53,388 nucleotides of DNA from Bradyrhizobium sp. SSBR45G (GCF_030159255.1 NZ_BSCT01000008.1:182678-236065); one strand, 5' to 3'; counted from the first letter of the stretch, positions 18,725 through 28,289 are shown. A program made the numbers and translations. Notes: generated from the letters alone by a model not told the origin.

Positions 18725-20344
18725 TCAAGCCGGCTGTCCTTCAGACTCGTCCTCGGCCTCGGACTCCGCGGCGCTCTTGGCCAGGTCTTCTTCGCTGATC
18801 CAGCCGGCCTTGACGCGGGCCTGCATGACCATGGCTTCGGCGTCGTCGCGCGAGACGTCGAGGCCATCGAGAATGCCGGCGAACTTGGTGGCTTCCCCGC
18901 CCTCCTTGCGCTCGGTCCAGCCGACCAGGTCGTCGGTGGCGCAGCCAGCGAGGTCATCGACGGTCTTGATGTCGTTCTCGCCGAACTTGACCAGCATCTT
19001 GGTGGTGACGCCGGGCACGTCCTTCACCGCGTCCTCGACGCCGAGCTCCTTGCGCTTGGCCTCGAGCTCAGCCTCCTGCTGCTCCAGGAATTCCTGGGCG
19101 CGGGTCTGCAGCTCGGTCGCGGTCTCCTCGTCGAAGCCCTCGATGCCGGCGAGATCCTTGAGATCAACCAAAGCAAGCTCCTCCACCGAGGTGAACCCTT
19201 CCGACGCCAGCAGCTGGCCGACGACCTCGTCGACGTTGAGCGATTCCATGAAGACGCGGGTGGAGTTCTCGAAGTCGGCCTGGCGGCGCTCCGATTCCTC
19301 CTGCTCGGTCAGGATGTCGATGTCCCACCCGGTCAGCTGCGAGGCGAGGCGGACGTTCTGGCCGCGGCGGCCGATCGCCAGCGACAGCTGGTTGTTGGTG
19401 TCGGGCACGACGACCTCGATGCGCTCGCGGTCCTCGTCGATGACGACCTTGGCGACTTCGGCCGGCGCCAGCGCGTTGACCACGAAGGTCGCGATGTCGG
19501 GCGACCACGGGATGATGTCGATCTTCTCGCCCTGCAGCTCGTTCACCACCGCCTGCACGCGCGAGCCGCGCATGCCGACGCAGGCGCCGACCGGGTCGAC
19601 CGAGGAGTCGCGGGAGACGACGCCGATCTTGGCGCGCGAGCCGGGGTCGCGGGCGACCGCCTTGATCTCGACGATGCCGTCGTAGATTTCCGGCACTTCC
19701 TGCGCGAACAGCTTGGCCATGAATTGCGGATGGGTGCGCGACAGGAAGATCTGCGGGCCGCGGGTCTCGCGGCGGACGTCGAACACATAGGCGCGGACGC
19801 GGTCGCCGTTGCGGAACACCTCGCGCGGCAGCATCTCGTCACGGCGGATGATCGCCTCGCCGCGGCCGAGGTCGAGAATCACGCTGCCATATTCGACGCG
19901 CTTGACGACGCCGTTGACGATGTCGCCGATGCGGTCCTTGAATTCCTGGTACTGCCGGTCGCGCTCGGCCTCGCGCACCTTCTGCACGATGACCTGCTTG
20001 GCCGACTGCGCGGCGATGCGGCCATATTCCAGCGGCGGCAGCGTGTCGGCGATGGTGTCGCCGATCTGCGCACCGGGATTGGCGCGGCGCGCGTCATCGA
20101 GCGAGATCTGGTTGGAGGGGTTTTCCACCTTCTCGACCACCAGCATGTGGCGCGACAGCCTGAGCTCGCCCTTGCGCGGGTCGATCTCGGCATGGACGTC
20201 GGTCTCGCTGCCATAGCGGGCGCGGGCGGCCTTGGCGATCGCATCTTCCATGGCGGCGATCACGATGCCGCGGTCGATCGACTTCTCGCGCGCGACGGCG
20301 TCGGCGATCTGCAGCAGTTCCAACCGATTGGCGCTGACGGCCAT
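18725..20344 (-). CDS. nusA: Transcription termination/antitermination factor NusA
   Basis: A 539-residue factor that binds RNA polymerase and nascent RNA and controls pausing and termination. Domains in order: N-terminal polymerase-binding domain (about 1-130), S1 domain (about 135-200), two KH domains (one with GACVGMRGSRV, one with LAIGRRGQNVRLAS), then a C-terminal extension with helix-hairpin-helix-like repeats (EELALVDLKDLAGIEGF; VPGVTTKMLVKFG) and an acidic tail. The C-terminal extension occurs in gamma- and alphaproteobacteria. It starts 14 bases after rimP ends. Confidence 0.98.
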   Translation of the reverse strand: MAVSANRLELLQIADAVAREKSIDRGIVIAAMEDAIAKAARARYGSETDVHAEIDPRKGELRLSRHMLVVEKVENPSNQISLDDARRANPGAQIGDTIADTLPPLEYGRIAAQSAKQVIVQKVREAERDRQYQEFKDRIGDIVNGVVKRVEYGSVILDLGRGEAIIRRDEMLPREVFRNGDRVRAYVFDVRRETRGPQIFLSRTHPQFMAKLFAQEVPEIYDGIVEIKAVARDPGSRAKIGVVSRDSSVDPVGACVGMRGSRVQAVVNELQGEKIDIIPWSPDIATFVVNALAPAEVAKVVIDEDRERIEVVVPDTNNQLSLAIGRRGQNVRLASQLTGWDIDILTEQEESERRQADFENSTRVFMESLNVDEVVGQLLASEGFTSVEELALVDLKDLAGIEGFDEETATELQTRAQEFLEQQEAELEAKRKELGVEDAVKDVPGVTTKMLVKFGENDIKTVDDLAGCATDDLVGWTERKEGGEATKFAGILDGLDVSRDDAEAMVMQARVKAGWISEEDLAKSAAESEAEDESEGQPA

Positions 20345-20358
20345 GGCTCAAGTCTCCT

Positions 20359-21129
20359 CTAATCAGGATCGATCTCGCCCCTGCGCGCGCGATCGGCGGC
20401 GAGGCGATGCTTCTTGGTATTGGTCGGCAGCGGCTTCTTGGCCAGCTTGTCGTCTTTTGCTTTCGGCGGCTTCGGCTTGGGTTTCGCCTGGGCCGCCGGC
20501 TTGGCGTGCGGCGCCAGCGGCGGGACGATGCCGAGCTCGCGCTTCTTCTCGCGCTCGGCCGCCTTGCCGCGGCGCATGGATTCGGCGATCAGCTCGTCCG
20601 TCAGCACCATCTTGGCGTCGCCGATGTCGGCCATCGGCAGCACGACATCCGGCTCCTGGTCCTTGGCCACGTCGTCGCGGGCGATGCGCACGCCGTCGCC
20701 CTCGACGCCCTTGATGATGCCGCGGAAGCGTTTGCGGTTCTGATGCGCCACCGCCATCTCGATCTTCACGAGATGCCCGACATGACGTTCGAAATCGGAG
20801 CGACGAACCAGCGGCCGGTCGATGCCCGGCGACGAGATTTCGAGCCGGTAGGCGCGCTCGATCGGGTCGGCGATGTCGAGCACCGGCGACAGCGCCCGCG
20901 ACACCGCCTCGCAATCCTCGATCTGCATCGTGCCGTCGGGACGTTCGGCCATCACCTGGACCGTGCAGCCGGACTCGCCGGAGATGCGAATTCGCACCAG
21001 CCGGTAACCCATTCCCTGCAGCACGGGGTCGGCGACCGCCGCGACGCGCGCTGCCACGCCCGGCTCGACGACGAGACGGGGCTCGGTCAGAAGGTCGGTG
21101 TCAGCGGCTGCGAGGGTCGGTTCCGTCAT
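20359..21129 (-). CDS. rimP: Ribosome maturation factor RimP
   Basis: About 256 residues and first gene of the nusA operon. RimP is needed for 30S maturation. The two-domain core is visible ([65 protein letters not shown]). A basic Lys/Pro/Ala-rich tail (about residues 195-256) is longer than in E. coli RimP. I chose the ATG at 21129, because the longer reading to 21387 would translate the attenuator-like leader and is not RimP-like. Confidence 0.95.
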   Translation of the reverse strand: MTEPTLAAADTDLLTEPRLVVEPGVAARVAAVADPVLQGMGYRLVRIRISGESGCTVQVMAERPDGTMQIEDCEAVSRALSPVLDIADPIERAYRLEISSPGIDRPLVRRSDFERHVGHLVKIEMAVAHQNRKRFRGIIKGVEGDGVRIARDDVAKDQEPDVVLPMADIGDAKMVLTDELIAESMRRGKAAEREKKRELGIVPPLAPHAKPAAQAKPKPKPPKAKDDKLAKKPLPTNTKKHRLAADRARRGEIDPD

Positions 21130-21227
21130 CGAGGCGTCGATCGCGTATCTAGCTTGTTTCGGCCATTCGGCCGGGCCAATCGCGCTCACCGGATCGATCG
21201 CGCCGGTGGCAGAGCGATCCAGGTAAC

Positions 21228-21259
21228 AAAAAAGAGCGGGTCCGGAAGGGCCCACCCTC
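21228..21259 (-). promoter_or_regulatory. Attenuator-like hairpin in the rimP-nusA operon leader
   Basis: GGGTCC and GGGCCC (21238-21243 and 21248-21253) pair around GGAA, with an outer GAG/CTC. On the minus strand a run of six T follows at once. It lies about 100 bases before the rimP ATG and 30-60 bases after the predicted transcription start, where an intrinsic terminator would stop the operon early. Confidence 0.6.
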
Positions 21260-21297
21260 ACTACGCGATCGTATATGAGATGATGTTTGATGGCGCT

Positions 21298-21326
21298 CAT
21301 ATAGCCGCTTTGGCGACCGACGGCAA
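21298..21326 (-). promoter_or_regulatory. Candidate promoter of the rimP-pnp operon
   Basis: On the minus strand TTGCCG (21326-21321) and TATATG (21303-21298) are spaced by 17 bases. The predicted start is near 21291, giving a leader of about 160 bases to the rimP ATG that contains the hairpin and T-run. The remaining 250 bases up to the DUF2336 gene show no gene or tRNA. Confidence 0.5.
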
Positions 21327-21548
21327 GGGTCGTCTGGGTCCAAACCGGGCCTGGAACCTGGAATTTGCGACGCCCCCGGCGCCCCATCGTCGCTGCGTCC
21401 TCGCCTCGGACCAGCCGACCCGGCAGATCGACAACCGTTCGTTCACCAAGTTCATCTAAAATTCGAATGTGTTTGCGTGCCCCTGCTCGATCGCCGTCGG
21501 CGCTCCGCAGCAGGCGCGTGGTGTGGCGTTGCGTTCCGAGTCGACAAC

Positions 21549-22625
21549 ATGACCCCAGCTACCGCGCTCATCCCCGGGCTCGACGGGATTGTCAGGCATC
21601 GCGATGCCGAGCGCTGCCTCGAGGCCACGCGCCGCATTGCCGATCTCTTCTTCGAAGACGTCAACAGGCTGCGCCCCGAGCACATCAATCTGTTCGATGG
21701 ATTGCTGATCGATCTGCTTCCGTTTGCCGACGTGTCGACGCGCGTCGATCTGGCCGAGCGCCTGTCGCACCTCGTGAAGGCGCCGCGCGTCGTCATCGGG
21801 CAGCTTGCCCGCGATGACGAGGTCGCAGTGGCAGGCCCGCTGCTGCGGCGCTCATCCGCGCTCGATGATGCCGCCCTGATCGATGTCGCGCTGAGCAAGG
21901 GTCAGGGACATCTGCTGGCGATGGCCGAGCGGCCGGTGCTGTCGGTCGACATGACCGACGTGCTGGTGCGGCGGGGTGATCGAGATGTGGTTCGACGGAC
22001 CGCGGCCAATGCGGGCGCGGCATTTTCCGAACGCGGCTATTCCGACCTCGTCAACCGCGCCGGCTTCGACGGCGTGCTGACGCTTGCGGTCGGCAAGCGC
22101 AATGATCTGTCGGATGAGCATCTGAAGCAGCTGCTTGCCGGTTCGCTCGACGTGGTCAGGCGGCGGCTGTTCGATGTGGTGCGGCCGGAGAAGCGGGCCA
22201 GGATCAGGCAGGCCATGGCCGAGCTGGCCGACGTCGCGGGCACGACCGTCAGCAAGCGCAACTTCGTGCCGGCGCAGCGGGCCATTCTCTCGCTCTACGA
22301 AGCAGGCGCGCTCGACGAAGCGGCGCTGCTCGGCTTCGCGTCCGAGCACAAATATGAGGAGGTCGTTGCAGCGCTCGCCGCCATGACCGGCCTGAAGATC
22401 GCGACACTGGACCGGCTGGTGTCGGGCGATCGTCACGATCCGCTGCTGATCCTCGGGCGCACGATCGGCCTCGACTGGCGCACCGTGCAGGCGCTCATCC
22501 TGCTTCGTCTGGGGCCGAAGCGCGTCCCGGCGCAGCGCGACATCGAGGCGCTCCGCGTCAACTACGCGCGCCTGCTGTCGTCGACGGCCGAGCGCGTCGT
22601 CGCGTTCTGGAAGACGCGGCACTGA
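21549..22625 (+). CDS. DUF2336 domain protein
   Basis: A cytoplasmic protein of about 358 residues, mostly helical, with repeated Asp/Leu/Arg-rich helices ([53 protein letters not shown]). This pattern matches the alphaproteobacterial DUF2336 family, whose function is not known; some members sit near signalling genes. I chose the ATG at 21549, where family-like sequence begins ([10 protein letters not shown]). It is divergent from rimP and convergent with trmB (10-base gap). Confidence 0.8.
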   Translation: MTPATALIPGLDGIVRHRDAERCLEATRRIADLFFEDVNRLRPEHINLFDGLLIDLLPFADVSTRVDLAERLSHLVKAPRVVIGQLARDDEVAVAGPLLRRSSALDDAALIDVALSKGQGHLLAMAERPVLSVDMTDVLVRRGDRDVVRRTAANAGAAFSERGYSDLVNRAGFDGVLTLAVGKRNDLSDEHLKQLLAGSLDVVRRRLFDVVRPEKRARIRQAMAELADVAGTTVSKRNFVPAQRAILSLYEAGALDEAALLGFASEHKYEEVVAALAAMTGLKIATLDRLVSGDRHDPLLILGRTIGLDWRTVQALILLRLGPKRVPAQRDIEALRVNYARLLSSTAERVVAFWKTRH

Positions 22626-22635
22626 CGCTTCGCCA

Positions 22636-23367
22636 TCAGCGCCGCCGGAAGATCAGGTAGTTGGCGACGCGGCCTTCGCGCGTTGCCTTCCGGCCATAGC
22701 GGGTCATCGTGTAGTCCGCCCAGGGCAGCCGCCAGTCGTCGGCTCGCTCCGCCGTCCACACGAAGTCGGGCGAGCGCAGCAGATGCCACAGGGTCCAGGC
22801 GCAATAATCGGCGATGTCGCTGACGAAGCGGAATTCGCCGCCCGGCTTCAGCGCCCGCGCCATCGCGGCGATGGTCGCCTCCTGCACGAAGCGCCGCTTC
22901 CAGTGCCGCCGCTTCGGCCAGGGATCGGGATGGATCAGGTCGATGCGCTGCAGCGACTGCGGCGGCAGCCAGGCGAGCAGCTCGGCCGCATCGCCGGCCA
23001 GCAGCCTGATGTTGCCGATGTTGTCGGCTTCGATGGCGGCCAGGATCTTGGCCATGCCGTTGACATAGGGCTCGCAGCCGATGAAGCCCGTGGTCGGATG
23101 GGCCTTCGCTTCCGCGGCGAGATGCTCGCCGCCGCCGAATCCGATCTCGAGCCGCAGCGCCTCGGACGGCGGATCGTACAGCGTCGGCAGCACGGCATCG
23201 GCCGGCGAGGCGAGATCGAGCGCGAGATGCGGCAGCAGGTTGTCGACCAGATCGGCCTGGTGCGCCCGCAGCTTGTGGCCCTTGCGCCGGCCGAAGAACG
23301 AGCCGTGACGATGCGGCGCGTCGCCATCCGTGAGATCGTCGTCGATGGGCATCATCACAGGGCTCAC
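22636..23367 (-). CDS. trmB: tRNA (guanine-N7-)-methyltransferase TrmB
   Basis: A 243-residue SAM-dependent enzyme that methylates G46 in the variable loop of tRNA. The SAM-binding motif is EIGFGGGEHL, and the diagnostic active-site block is HPDPWPKRRHWKRR. C-terminal RYGRKATREGR matches the family. The N-terminus has a short polar extension. Its start overlaps the end of the M20 peptidase gene by four bases, so the two are translationally coupled. A start at 23358 is also possible. Confidence 0.96.
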   Translation of the reverse strand: MSPVMMPIDDDLTDGDAPHRHGSFFGRRKGHKLRAHQADLVDNLLPHLALDLASPADAVLPTLYDPPSEALRLEIGFGGGEHLAAEAKAHPTTGFIGCEPYVNGMAKILAAIEADNIGNIRLLAGDAAELLAWLPPQSLQRIDLIHPDPWPKRRHWKRRFVQEATIAAMARALKPGGEFRFVSDIADYCAWTLWHLLRSPDFVWTAERADDWRLPWADYTMTRYGRKATREGRVANYLIFRRR

Positions 23368-24494
23368 CGCAGCGTCTGATAGAGACGGTGGAGGAGCCGC
23401 GCGCGCGGCTCGATCGAGGAGATGTACATCTGCTCGTAATGCGTATGCGCGCCCTTGCCGTCGACCCCGAGGCCATCGAGCGTTGCGGTGAATGGCGCGG
23501 TGAAATTGCCGTCGGAGCCGCCGCCCGTGTAGGTATCGGCCAGCTCGAAGCCAAGCTCCTCGGCAAGTGATTTCGCGTGCTCGAACAAGGCTGCGCCGGC
23601 GTTGCCCTTGACGTAAGGCGGCCGGTTCACCTCGCCCTTGACCTCGACCGTGACGCCGTCACTGCGCGATTTGAGGCCGAGAATCCTGGGCACGATCTCG
23701 TCGGCATCCGCTGGCGTCGGCAGCCGGGCATCGACCTCGGCGTAGGCTTCCTCCGCGATCACGTTCGGACGCGTGCCGCCGCGCACCACGCCGACATTCA
23801 CCGTGATGCCGCGCGCAGGATCGTTCAGCGCCTCGAGCGCGTGGATGACATTGGCGAGTTCGCGGATCGCACTGCGGCCGTCCTGCGGTCGCGCACCGGC
23901 ATGGGCAGGCACGCCGCGGATCGACACGTCGAAGCGCGCAACGCCCTTGCGGCCGGTGACGATCTTGCCGCCGTCACGCGCCGGCTCGGTCACGAGAACA
24001 TATTTGGCTTTGCGGCCTTCCTCCTCGATCAGCGCGCGCGACGTGGGACTGCCGATCTCCTCGTCGGAGACGAACAAATGAGTGATGCCGAGCGGCGAGC
24101 GTTCGCCTGCTGCACACAGCTGACGGAACGCATGATAGGCGAGATAGGCGCCGCCCTTCATGTCGTAGATGCCGGGGCCGTAGGCGACGTCGCCGTCGAT
24201 CGAGAAGGGCAGGCGCTGGATGAAACCGATCGGATGCACCGTGTCGAGATGGCTGAGAACCAGAATGCCCGGCTCGTCCTGGCCCCAGGACGAGCGCACC
24301 GCCAGATGGTCACCGCAGCCGTCGCGGCCTGCGATCCGTTCGACCGCGGCGTCGAGTCCGCGATAGCCGTCGGCAACCAATGAGGCCAGTCTGTTGACCT
24401 GGTCAGGCGCCTCGGTCGGCGTTTCAATCTCGACCCACTGGCGGATGCCATCGAGGATTGTGCGGCTATCGAACGGATTGCTGTTGGCGGTCAT
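23364..24494 (-). CDS. M20 family metallopeptidase (carboxypeptidase G2-like)
   Basis: A 376-residue cytosolic zinc hydrolase of amino-acid conjugates or peptides. Zinc ligands and catalytic residues are readable: His82 and Asp84 in SHLDTVHP, Asp111 in YDMKGG, Glu145-Glu146 in SDEEIGS, and the final His in GAHTHYEQ. A dimerisation domain lies between (about 185-295). The closest named family is glutamate carboxypeptidase/M20A; the natural substrate is unknown. It overlaps trmB by four bases. Confidence 0.88.
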   Translation of the reverse strand: MTANSNPFDSRTILDGIRQWVEIETPTEAPDQVNRLASLVADGYRGLDAAVERIAGRDGCGDHLAVRSSWGQDEPGILVLSHLDTVHPIGFIQRLPFSIDGDVAYGPGIYDMKGGAYLAYHAFRQLCAAGERSPLGITHLFVSDEEIGSPTSRALIEEEGRKAKYVLVTEPARDGGKIVTGRKGVARFDVSIRGVPAHAGARPQDGRSAIRELANVIHALEALNDPARGITVNVGVVRGGTRPNVIAEEAYAEVDARLPTPADADEIVPRILGLKSRSDGVTVEVKGEVNRPPYVKGNAGAALFEHAKSLAEELGFELADTYTGGGSDGNFTAPFTATLDGLGVDGKGAHTHYEQMYISSIEPRARLLHRLYQTLR

Positions 24495-24617
24495 GGGCTT
24501 TGCGAGCAGTTCTCTATGGTTACCAAATGGTGGTCGGCGGAGGGCGCGTTGGATGCCGGTCTTGGCCGGGATGCGGCGATGCGCTGCCCAGATCCGCGCG
24601 CCACATGCGCATAAAAA

Positions 24618-24664
24618 GATTTAGAGCGCGACAGCCTTTCCCGAAGGGGAGCCATCGCGCTCTA
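24618..24664 (-). terminator. Terminator of the XRE regulator transcript
   Basis: TAGAGCGCGA (24622-24631) and TCGCGCTCTA (24655-24664) form a perfect 10-pair outer stem, with further pairing inside (CCTTTCCC with GGGGAG). On the minus strand AATCTTTTTATG follows. It lies about 190 bases after the XRE gene and before the M20 peptidase. Confidence 0.7.
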
Positions 24665-24764
24665 TTGGTCGTGATCGAACTTGTCTATCGGATCATTGGC
24701 ACTGCGGAATGTGACGCGTCGTCTGCGACACCCGCAAGGCTTGCTCCGCCGATGGCCCCCCGTA

Positions 24765-24829
24765 GGCGCTGACATTCATATGAGAGACGTCATATGAGGA
24801 AGGACGGCCGCGATAGGAATGTCAGCGCC
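24765..24829. repeat. Nested perfect inverted repeats downstream of the XRE gene
   Basis: Outer arms GGCGCTGACATTC (24765-24777) and GAATGTCAGCGCC (24817-24829) are perfect 13-base inverted copies. Next to the left arm a second perfect palindrome, CATATGA-GAGACG-TCATATG (24777-24796), sits in the loop. It is 22 bases past the XRE stop codon and has no T-run. It could be a 3' mRNA structure, a protein-binding site or a small RNA. The rest of the 24495-24851 gap carries only the terminator. Confidence 0.6.
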
Positions 24830-24851
24830 AGCGCATCAGCGTGGCTCAGCT

Positions 24852-25268
24852 CTAGCCCTCTTCCGGCGCTTCGCGATCAGCAATCTGCTCGACCAGGTCG
24901 ACGATGCTGCGACGAAGCTTGGAGTCGTGGATCCGCGTGAACGCGCGGGTCAACGCCAGCCCTTCGGAGGTTGCCAGAAAATCAGACACATAGGCCGGAG
25001 AGGCGCCCTCGCCGAACGATTCACCATTGATCCCGCCGCTGGGAACCCCTTCGAACAGGAAGGAAACAGGGACCTGCAGGACTTCCGAGATCTGCTGGAT
25101 CCGGCTGGCGCCGACTCGATTGGTGCCTTTTTCGTACTTCTGTATCTGCTGGAACGTGAGTCCGAGAGCCTCACCAAGTTTTTCCTGGCTCATGCCCAAC
25201 ATGATACGGCGCATCCGCACCCGGCTGCCGACATGCTTGTCAACAGGGTTGGGCGCTTTCGTCGACAT
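24852..25268 (-). CDS. XRE-family helix-turn-helix regulator
   Basis: A 138-residue regulator. The Cro/C1-type helix-turn-helix spans about residues 15-72 (VRMRRIMLGMSQEKLGEAL, LTFQQIQKYEKG, ASRIQQISEVL). A C-terminal tail of about 65 residues (ALTRAFTRI, LRRSIVDLVEQIAD) is typical of a regulator class conserved across rhizobia near lnt. In other rhizobia relatives of this class have been tied to stress responses and symbiosis; nothing here identifies the targets. It sits between lnt and the M20 gene with its own terminator. Confidence 0.9.
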   Translation of the reverse strand: MSTKAPNPVDKHVGSRVRMRRIMLGMSQEKLGEALGLTFQQIQKYEKGTNRVGASRIQQISEVLQVPVSFLFEGVPSGGINGESFGEGASPAYVSDFLATSEGLALTRAFTRIHDSKLRRSIVDLVEQIADREAPEEG

Positions 25269-25503
25269 CTCTCAACTCCTTAGAATCAGGGCCTCGGAAC
25301 GAGGCGGTCGCAGTATGCCTCAGGCGCTCACACCGTCAATTTCTGCTCGCATGTCGTACTAACGATGGACGGTCGAGCAGCGAACTGAGCGGATCATGCT
25401 GCCGCGCGAGAATGCGAATTGCAGCAGCTATCTGTCAACACTTGGGGTTTTGCTTGTCAAAAAAAATCTTACGGACCCGGAAAGAATTCAGATCTTGCTG
25501 CCG

Positions 25504-27114
25504 TCAGGGAAGCTTTTGAGCAACACGTCTGCGAACGACCGTGCTCAGGGCGATCACTAACAGGATTGCGGCCGGAATGTCGCCAAATCTCGCATAGATC
25601 GTGGGCTGCAGCGCAACAGGCAGCGTGGAATCCAGCACGCCTTCCGTGCCGAGAGATAGTTGCGCGACGATGCGGCCGACCGGATCGATCACGGCGGAGA
25701 TGCCTGTGTTCGCAGATCGAACTAATGGAAGGCCTTGCTCGATCGCACGCCACTGGGCCTGTTGCAGATGCTGATGAGGACCGGTCGAGATGCCGAACCA
25801 GCCATCATTGGTCAGGTTGACGATCCAGCCCGGTCGTTCCTCGCCAGGCACGCTATCGGTTGGAAAGATCGCTTCGTAGCAGATCAAAGGCAGAACACGC
25901 GGTGCGTGTGGCACGTCCAGGTTGCGTCGCGCCGTGCCTGGGATGAAGCCGCCCTGCACCCGGGTCAGCTGTTCCAGCCCGATCCGCTCGAGCCAATCCT
26001 GAAACGGCAGGAACTCGCCGAACGGCACCAGATGGAGCTTGTCGTAGACCGACAGCACCGTGCCGTCGTGATCGATCACATAGATCGAATTGTAGGCCCG
26101 GGTGATCGGCGTGTTCCGCGGCCCGTCCGGGGCGCGCACCGAACCGGTGATCAGGACCGTGCCCGGCGACAGCAGATCTGCGATCTGGCCCATCACCTTG
26201 GGCTCGCGGGTCAGGAAGAACGGAAATGCCGATTCCGGCCAGATCAGCACGTTGGTGTCGCGGACGCCGGTGGCCTTGGGCCCCGAGGCGCGGTCGGACA
26301 GCGCAAGATAGCGCCGCATCACCTCGGCCTTGGCGCCATAGTTGAATTTGACGTCCTGCTGCAGGTTCGGCTGCATGATCCGCAGCTTGAGATCGGCGAC
26401 GAAGGCGGTCGGATGCAGGCCGAGCCGGATCACGCCGAACACGCCCATGACGACCAGAAGGGCCGCGCCCAAGGCCGGAACCCGCCAGGCGTCGCGCCAG
26501 GTCTTGCCGTCGATCAGCACCGCGGGGCTGGCGAAGATCGCGATGGTCAGCAAGGTCATGCCCCAGATGCCGATCAGCGAGGCCGACTGCGCCAAAGCGA
26601 GCGGCTGGGACAGGGCGTAGCCGAACGTGTTCCAGGGAAAGCCGGTCAGCGCATGGCCGCGCAGCCATTCGCTCGCGGTCAGGCAGGCCGCCAGCGCCAG
26701 GATGCGGCTGGAATCGCGGGTCCAGATCAGCCGCGCCAGGGCGAAGCCGAGCGCCGGGAACAGTGCCAGATAGGCCGGCAGGCCCAGCACAGCAAACGGC
26801 ATCAGCCAGGCGAAGGTCTGGGCGTCGACCAGGAAGGCGTTGCCGATCCAGTACAGGCCGGGGACGAAATAGCCCATGCCGAAGCAGAAGCCGGTGAAGG
26901 CCGCGGCCGGGATGCCGCGCCGCCGTCCGGCCGCCGCGCCGTCGATCAGCCAGACCAGGACCGGAAAGGTGAGGGCGAGCACCGGCCAGGCATTGAACGG
27001 GGCCATCGCCAGCGCGGAGAGGGCACCTGCGGCGAGCGCGATCCCGGCCCGCTTCCAGCCCCAGGCCAGGACGACGCCAAGGGCGAGGCTGCGGATCGTC
27101 GATGGGCGCATCAC
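25504..27114 (-). CDS. lnt: Apolipoprotein N-acyltransferase Lnt
   Basis: A 536-residue inner-membrane enzyme that adds the third acyl chain to lipoproteins. The N-terminal half has about six to eight hydrophobic helices. The periplasmic nitrilase-like domain carries the Glu-Lys-Cys triad: Glu in IWPESAFPFF (about 293), Lys in YDKLHLVPFGEF (about 358) and Cys in LICYEAIFP (about 411). A final hydrophobic helix closes the protein. Its start overlaps the corC-like gene by four bases. Confidence 0.96.
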   Translation of the reverse strand: MMRPSTIRSLALGVVLAWGWKRAGIALAAGALSALAMAPFNAWPVLALTFPVLVWLIDGAAAGRRRGIPAAAFTGFCFGMGYFVPGLYWIGNAFLVDAQTFAWLMPFAVLGLPAYLALFPALGFALARLIWTRDSSRILALAACLTASEWLRGHALTGFPWNTFGYALSQPLALAQSASLIGIWGMTLLTIAIFASPAVLIDGKTWRDAWRVPALGAALLVVMGVFGVIRLGLHPTAFVADLKLRIMQPNLQQDVKFNYGAKAEVMRRYLALSDRASGPKATGVRDTNVLIWPESAFPFFLTREPKVMGQIADLLSPGTVLITGSVRAPDGPRNTPITRAYNSIYVIDHDGTVLSVYDKLHLVPFGEFLPFQDWLERIGLEQLTRVQGGFIPGTARRNLDVPHAPRVLPLICYEAIFPTDSVPGEERPGWIVNLTNDGWFGISTGPHQHLQQAQWRAIEQGLPLVRSANTGISAVIDPVGRIVAQLSLGTEGVLDSTLPVALQPTIYARFGDIPAAILLVIALSTVVRRRVAQKLP

Positions 27115-28289
27115 TGTGAACTGGCTCCGTCGCCTTGCGGCCGGCCGCTGTCGTCACTGCCGGGGATGGGACCGGTTTCCGGAGACGGTGGCGGCTCGAC
27201 TGGGCTGCCCGTGTCCGGCGGGGCCATTTCCGGTGCGGCCTCGCGGCGCCGGCTCTCGCGCGGTGGGCGGGGTGTGGGGCGCTCCTTGCGCGGCGCGATG
27301 CGCAGCCGCTTGACCCGGCGCGGGTCGGCGTCGAGCACCTCGACCTCGAAATTGCCGGGGCCTGAGATCAGCTCGCCGCGCACCGGCAGCCGGCCGACAT
27401 GGTTGACGAGATAGCCGCCCAAGGTCTCGACGCCCTCGCCGGCCTCGCCGGTCACGAAATCCTCGCCGATCACCCGGCGCACATCGTCGAGGCTGGCGCG
27501 GGCGTCGGCGATGAAGGCGTTGTCGGCCTGGCGCATGATCGCCGGCGGCTCGTCGCTGTCATGCTCGTCGTCGATCTCGCCGACGATCTGCTCGACGATG
27601 TCCTCGATCGAGACCAGTCCGTCGGTGCCGCCATATTCGTCGACGACCAGCGCGAGATGGATACGCGAGGCCTGCATCTGCGCCAGCAGGTCGATCGCGC
27701 GCATCGACGGCGGCACGTAGAGCAGCTTGCGGATGATGTTGGCCTCAAACAGCGGCATCGACAGGTCGACGGCCTTGAGATCAAGCCCGGCGGGCAGCGG
27801 CTTCTTGCGTCGGGCCTTCACGTCGTCGGACACGCGCGCCTGCGCTGTCGTGAAGGCGAGCAGGTCGCGGATGTGGACCATGCCCTCGGGATCGTCGAGC
27901 GTATCGTTGTAGACGACGAGCCGTGAATGCGACGCGCTCTCGAACAGGCTCATCAGCTCGCCGAGCGTGATGTCGCGCCGGACCGCGACGATATCGGCGC
28001 GATGCACCATGACGTCGGCGATCCGCCGCTCATGCAGGTCGAGGATGTTGCGCAGGAGGGTGCGCTCGACGGCCGAGAAGCCGATGTCGTCGGGCGTCGA
28101 TGCATCGAGCACGACCTGCAGATCGTCGCGCACCGATCCGCCGCCCTTCCAGCCGAACAGATTGCGCAGCGCCCGCAGCAGCCAGCTCTCGCTCGGCGAC
28201 CGGCCGACTTCGGATGGCGGCACCACGGCCGGCAGGTTGCGCGTGTTGCGCGGATTGTCGTGGATGGGCTCGGAATCGGCCATGGTCAA
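27111..28289 (-). CDS. CorC/HlyC-type CBS domain protein
   Basis: A 392-residue protein without the membrane DUF21 domain. It has two CBS domains (about 85-220; VMVHRADIVAVRRDI, LALVVDEYGGTDGLVSIEDI) and a C-terminal CorC_HlyC transporter-associated domain (about 240-325). The tail of about 60 residues is Pro/Arg-rich and likely disordered. Related proteins have been linked to magnesium and cobalt efflux or called hemolysin-like; the real role is uncertain. The fixed position between ybeY and lnt matches E. coli ybeX (corC). It overlaps both neighbours by four bases. Confidence 0.88.
   Translation of the reverse strand: MTMADSEPIHDNPRNTRNLPAVVPPSEVGRSPSESWLLRALRNLFGWKGGGSVRDDLQVVLDASTPDDIGFSAVERTLLRNILDLHERRIADVMVHRADIVAVRRDITLGELMSLFESASHSRLVVYNDTLDDPEGMVHIRDLLAFTTAQARVSDDVKARRKKPLPAGLDLKAVDLSMPLFEANIIRKLLYVPPSMRAIDLLAQMQASRIHLALVVDEYGGTDGLVSIEDIVEQIVGEIDDEHDSDEPPAIMRQADNAFIADARASLDDVRRVIGEDFVTGEAGEGVETLGGYLVNHVGRLPVRGELISGPGNFEVEVLDADPRRVKRLRIAPRKERPTPRPPRESRRREAAPEMAPPDTGSPVEPPPSPETGPIPGSDDSGRPQGDGASSQ

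Noticed and set aside
21130..21387. Longer rimP start at 21387
   Set aside because: It would translate the promoter and hairpin region and give non-RimP sequence; the ATG at 21129 precedes the family core.
24495..24851. tRNA or riboswitch in the gap before the M20 gene
   Set aside because: No T-loop-type GGTTCGA-like segment or known aptamer core was found; only the terminator and the nested palindromes stand out.
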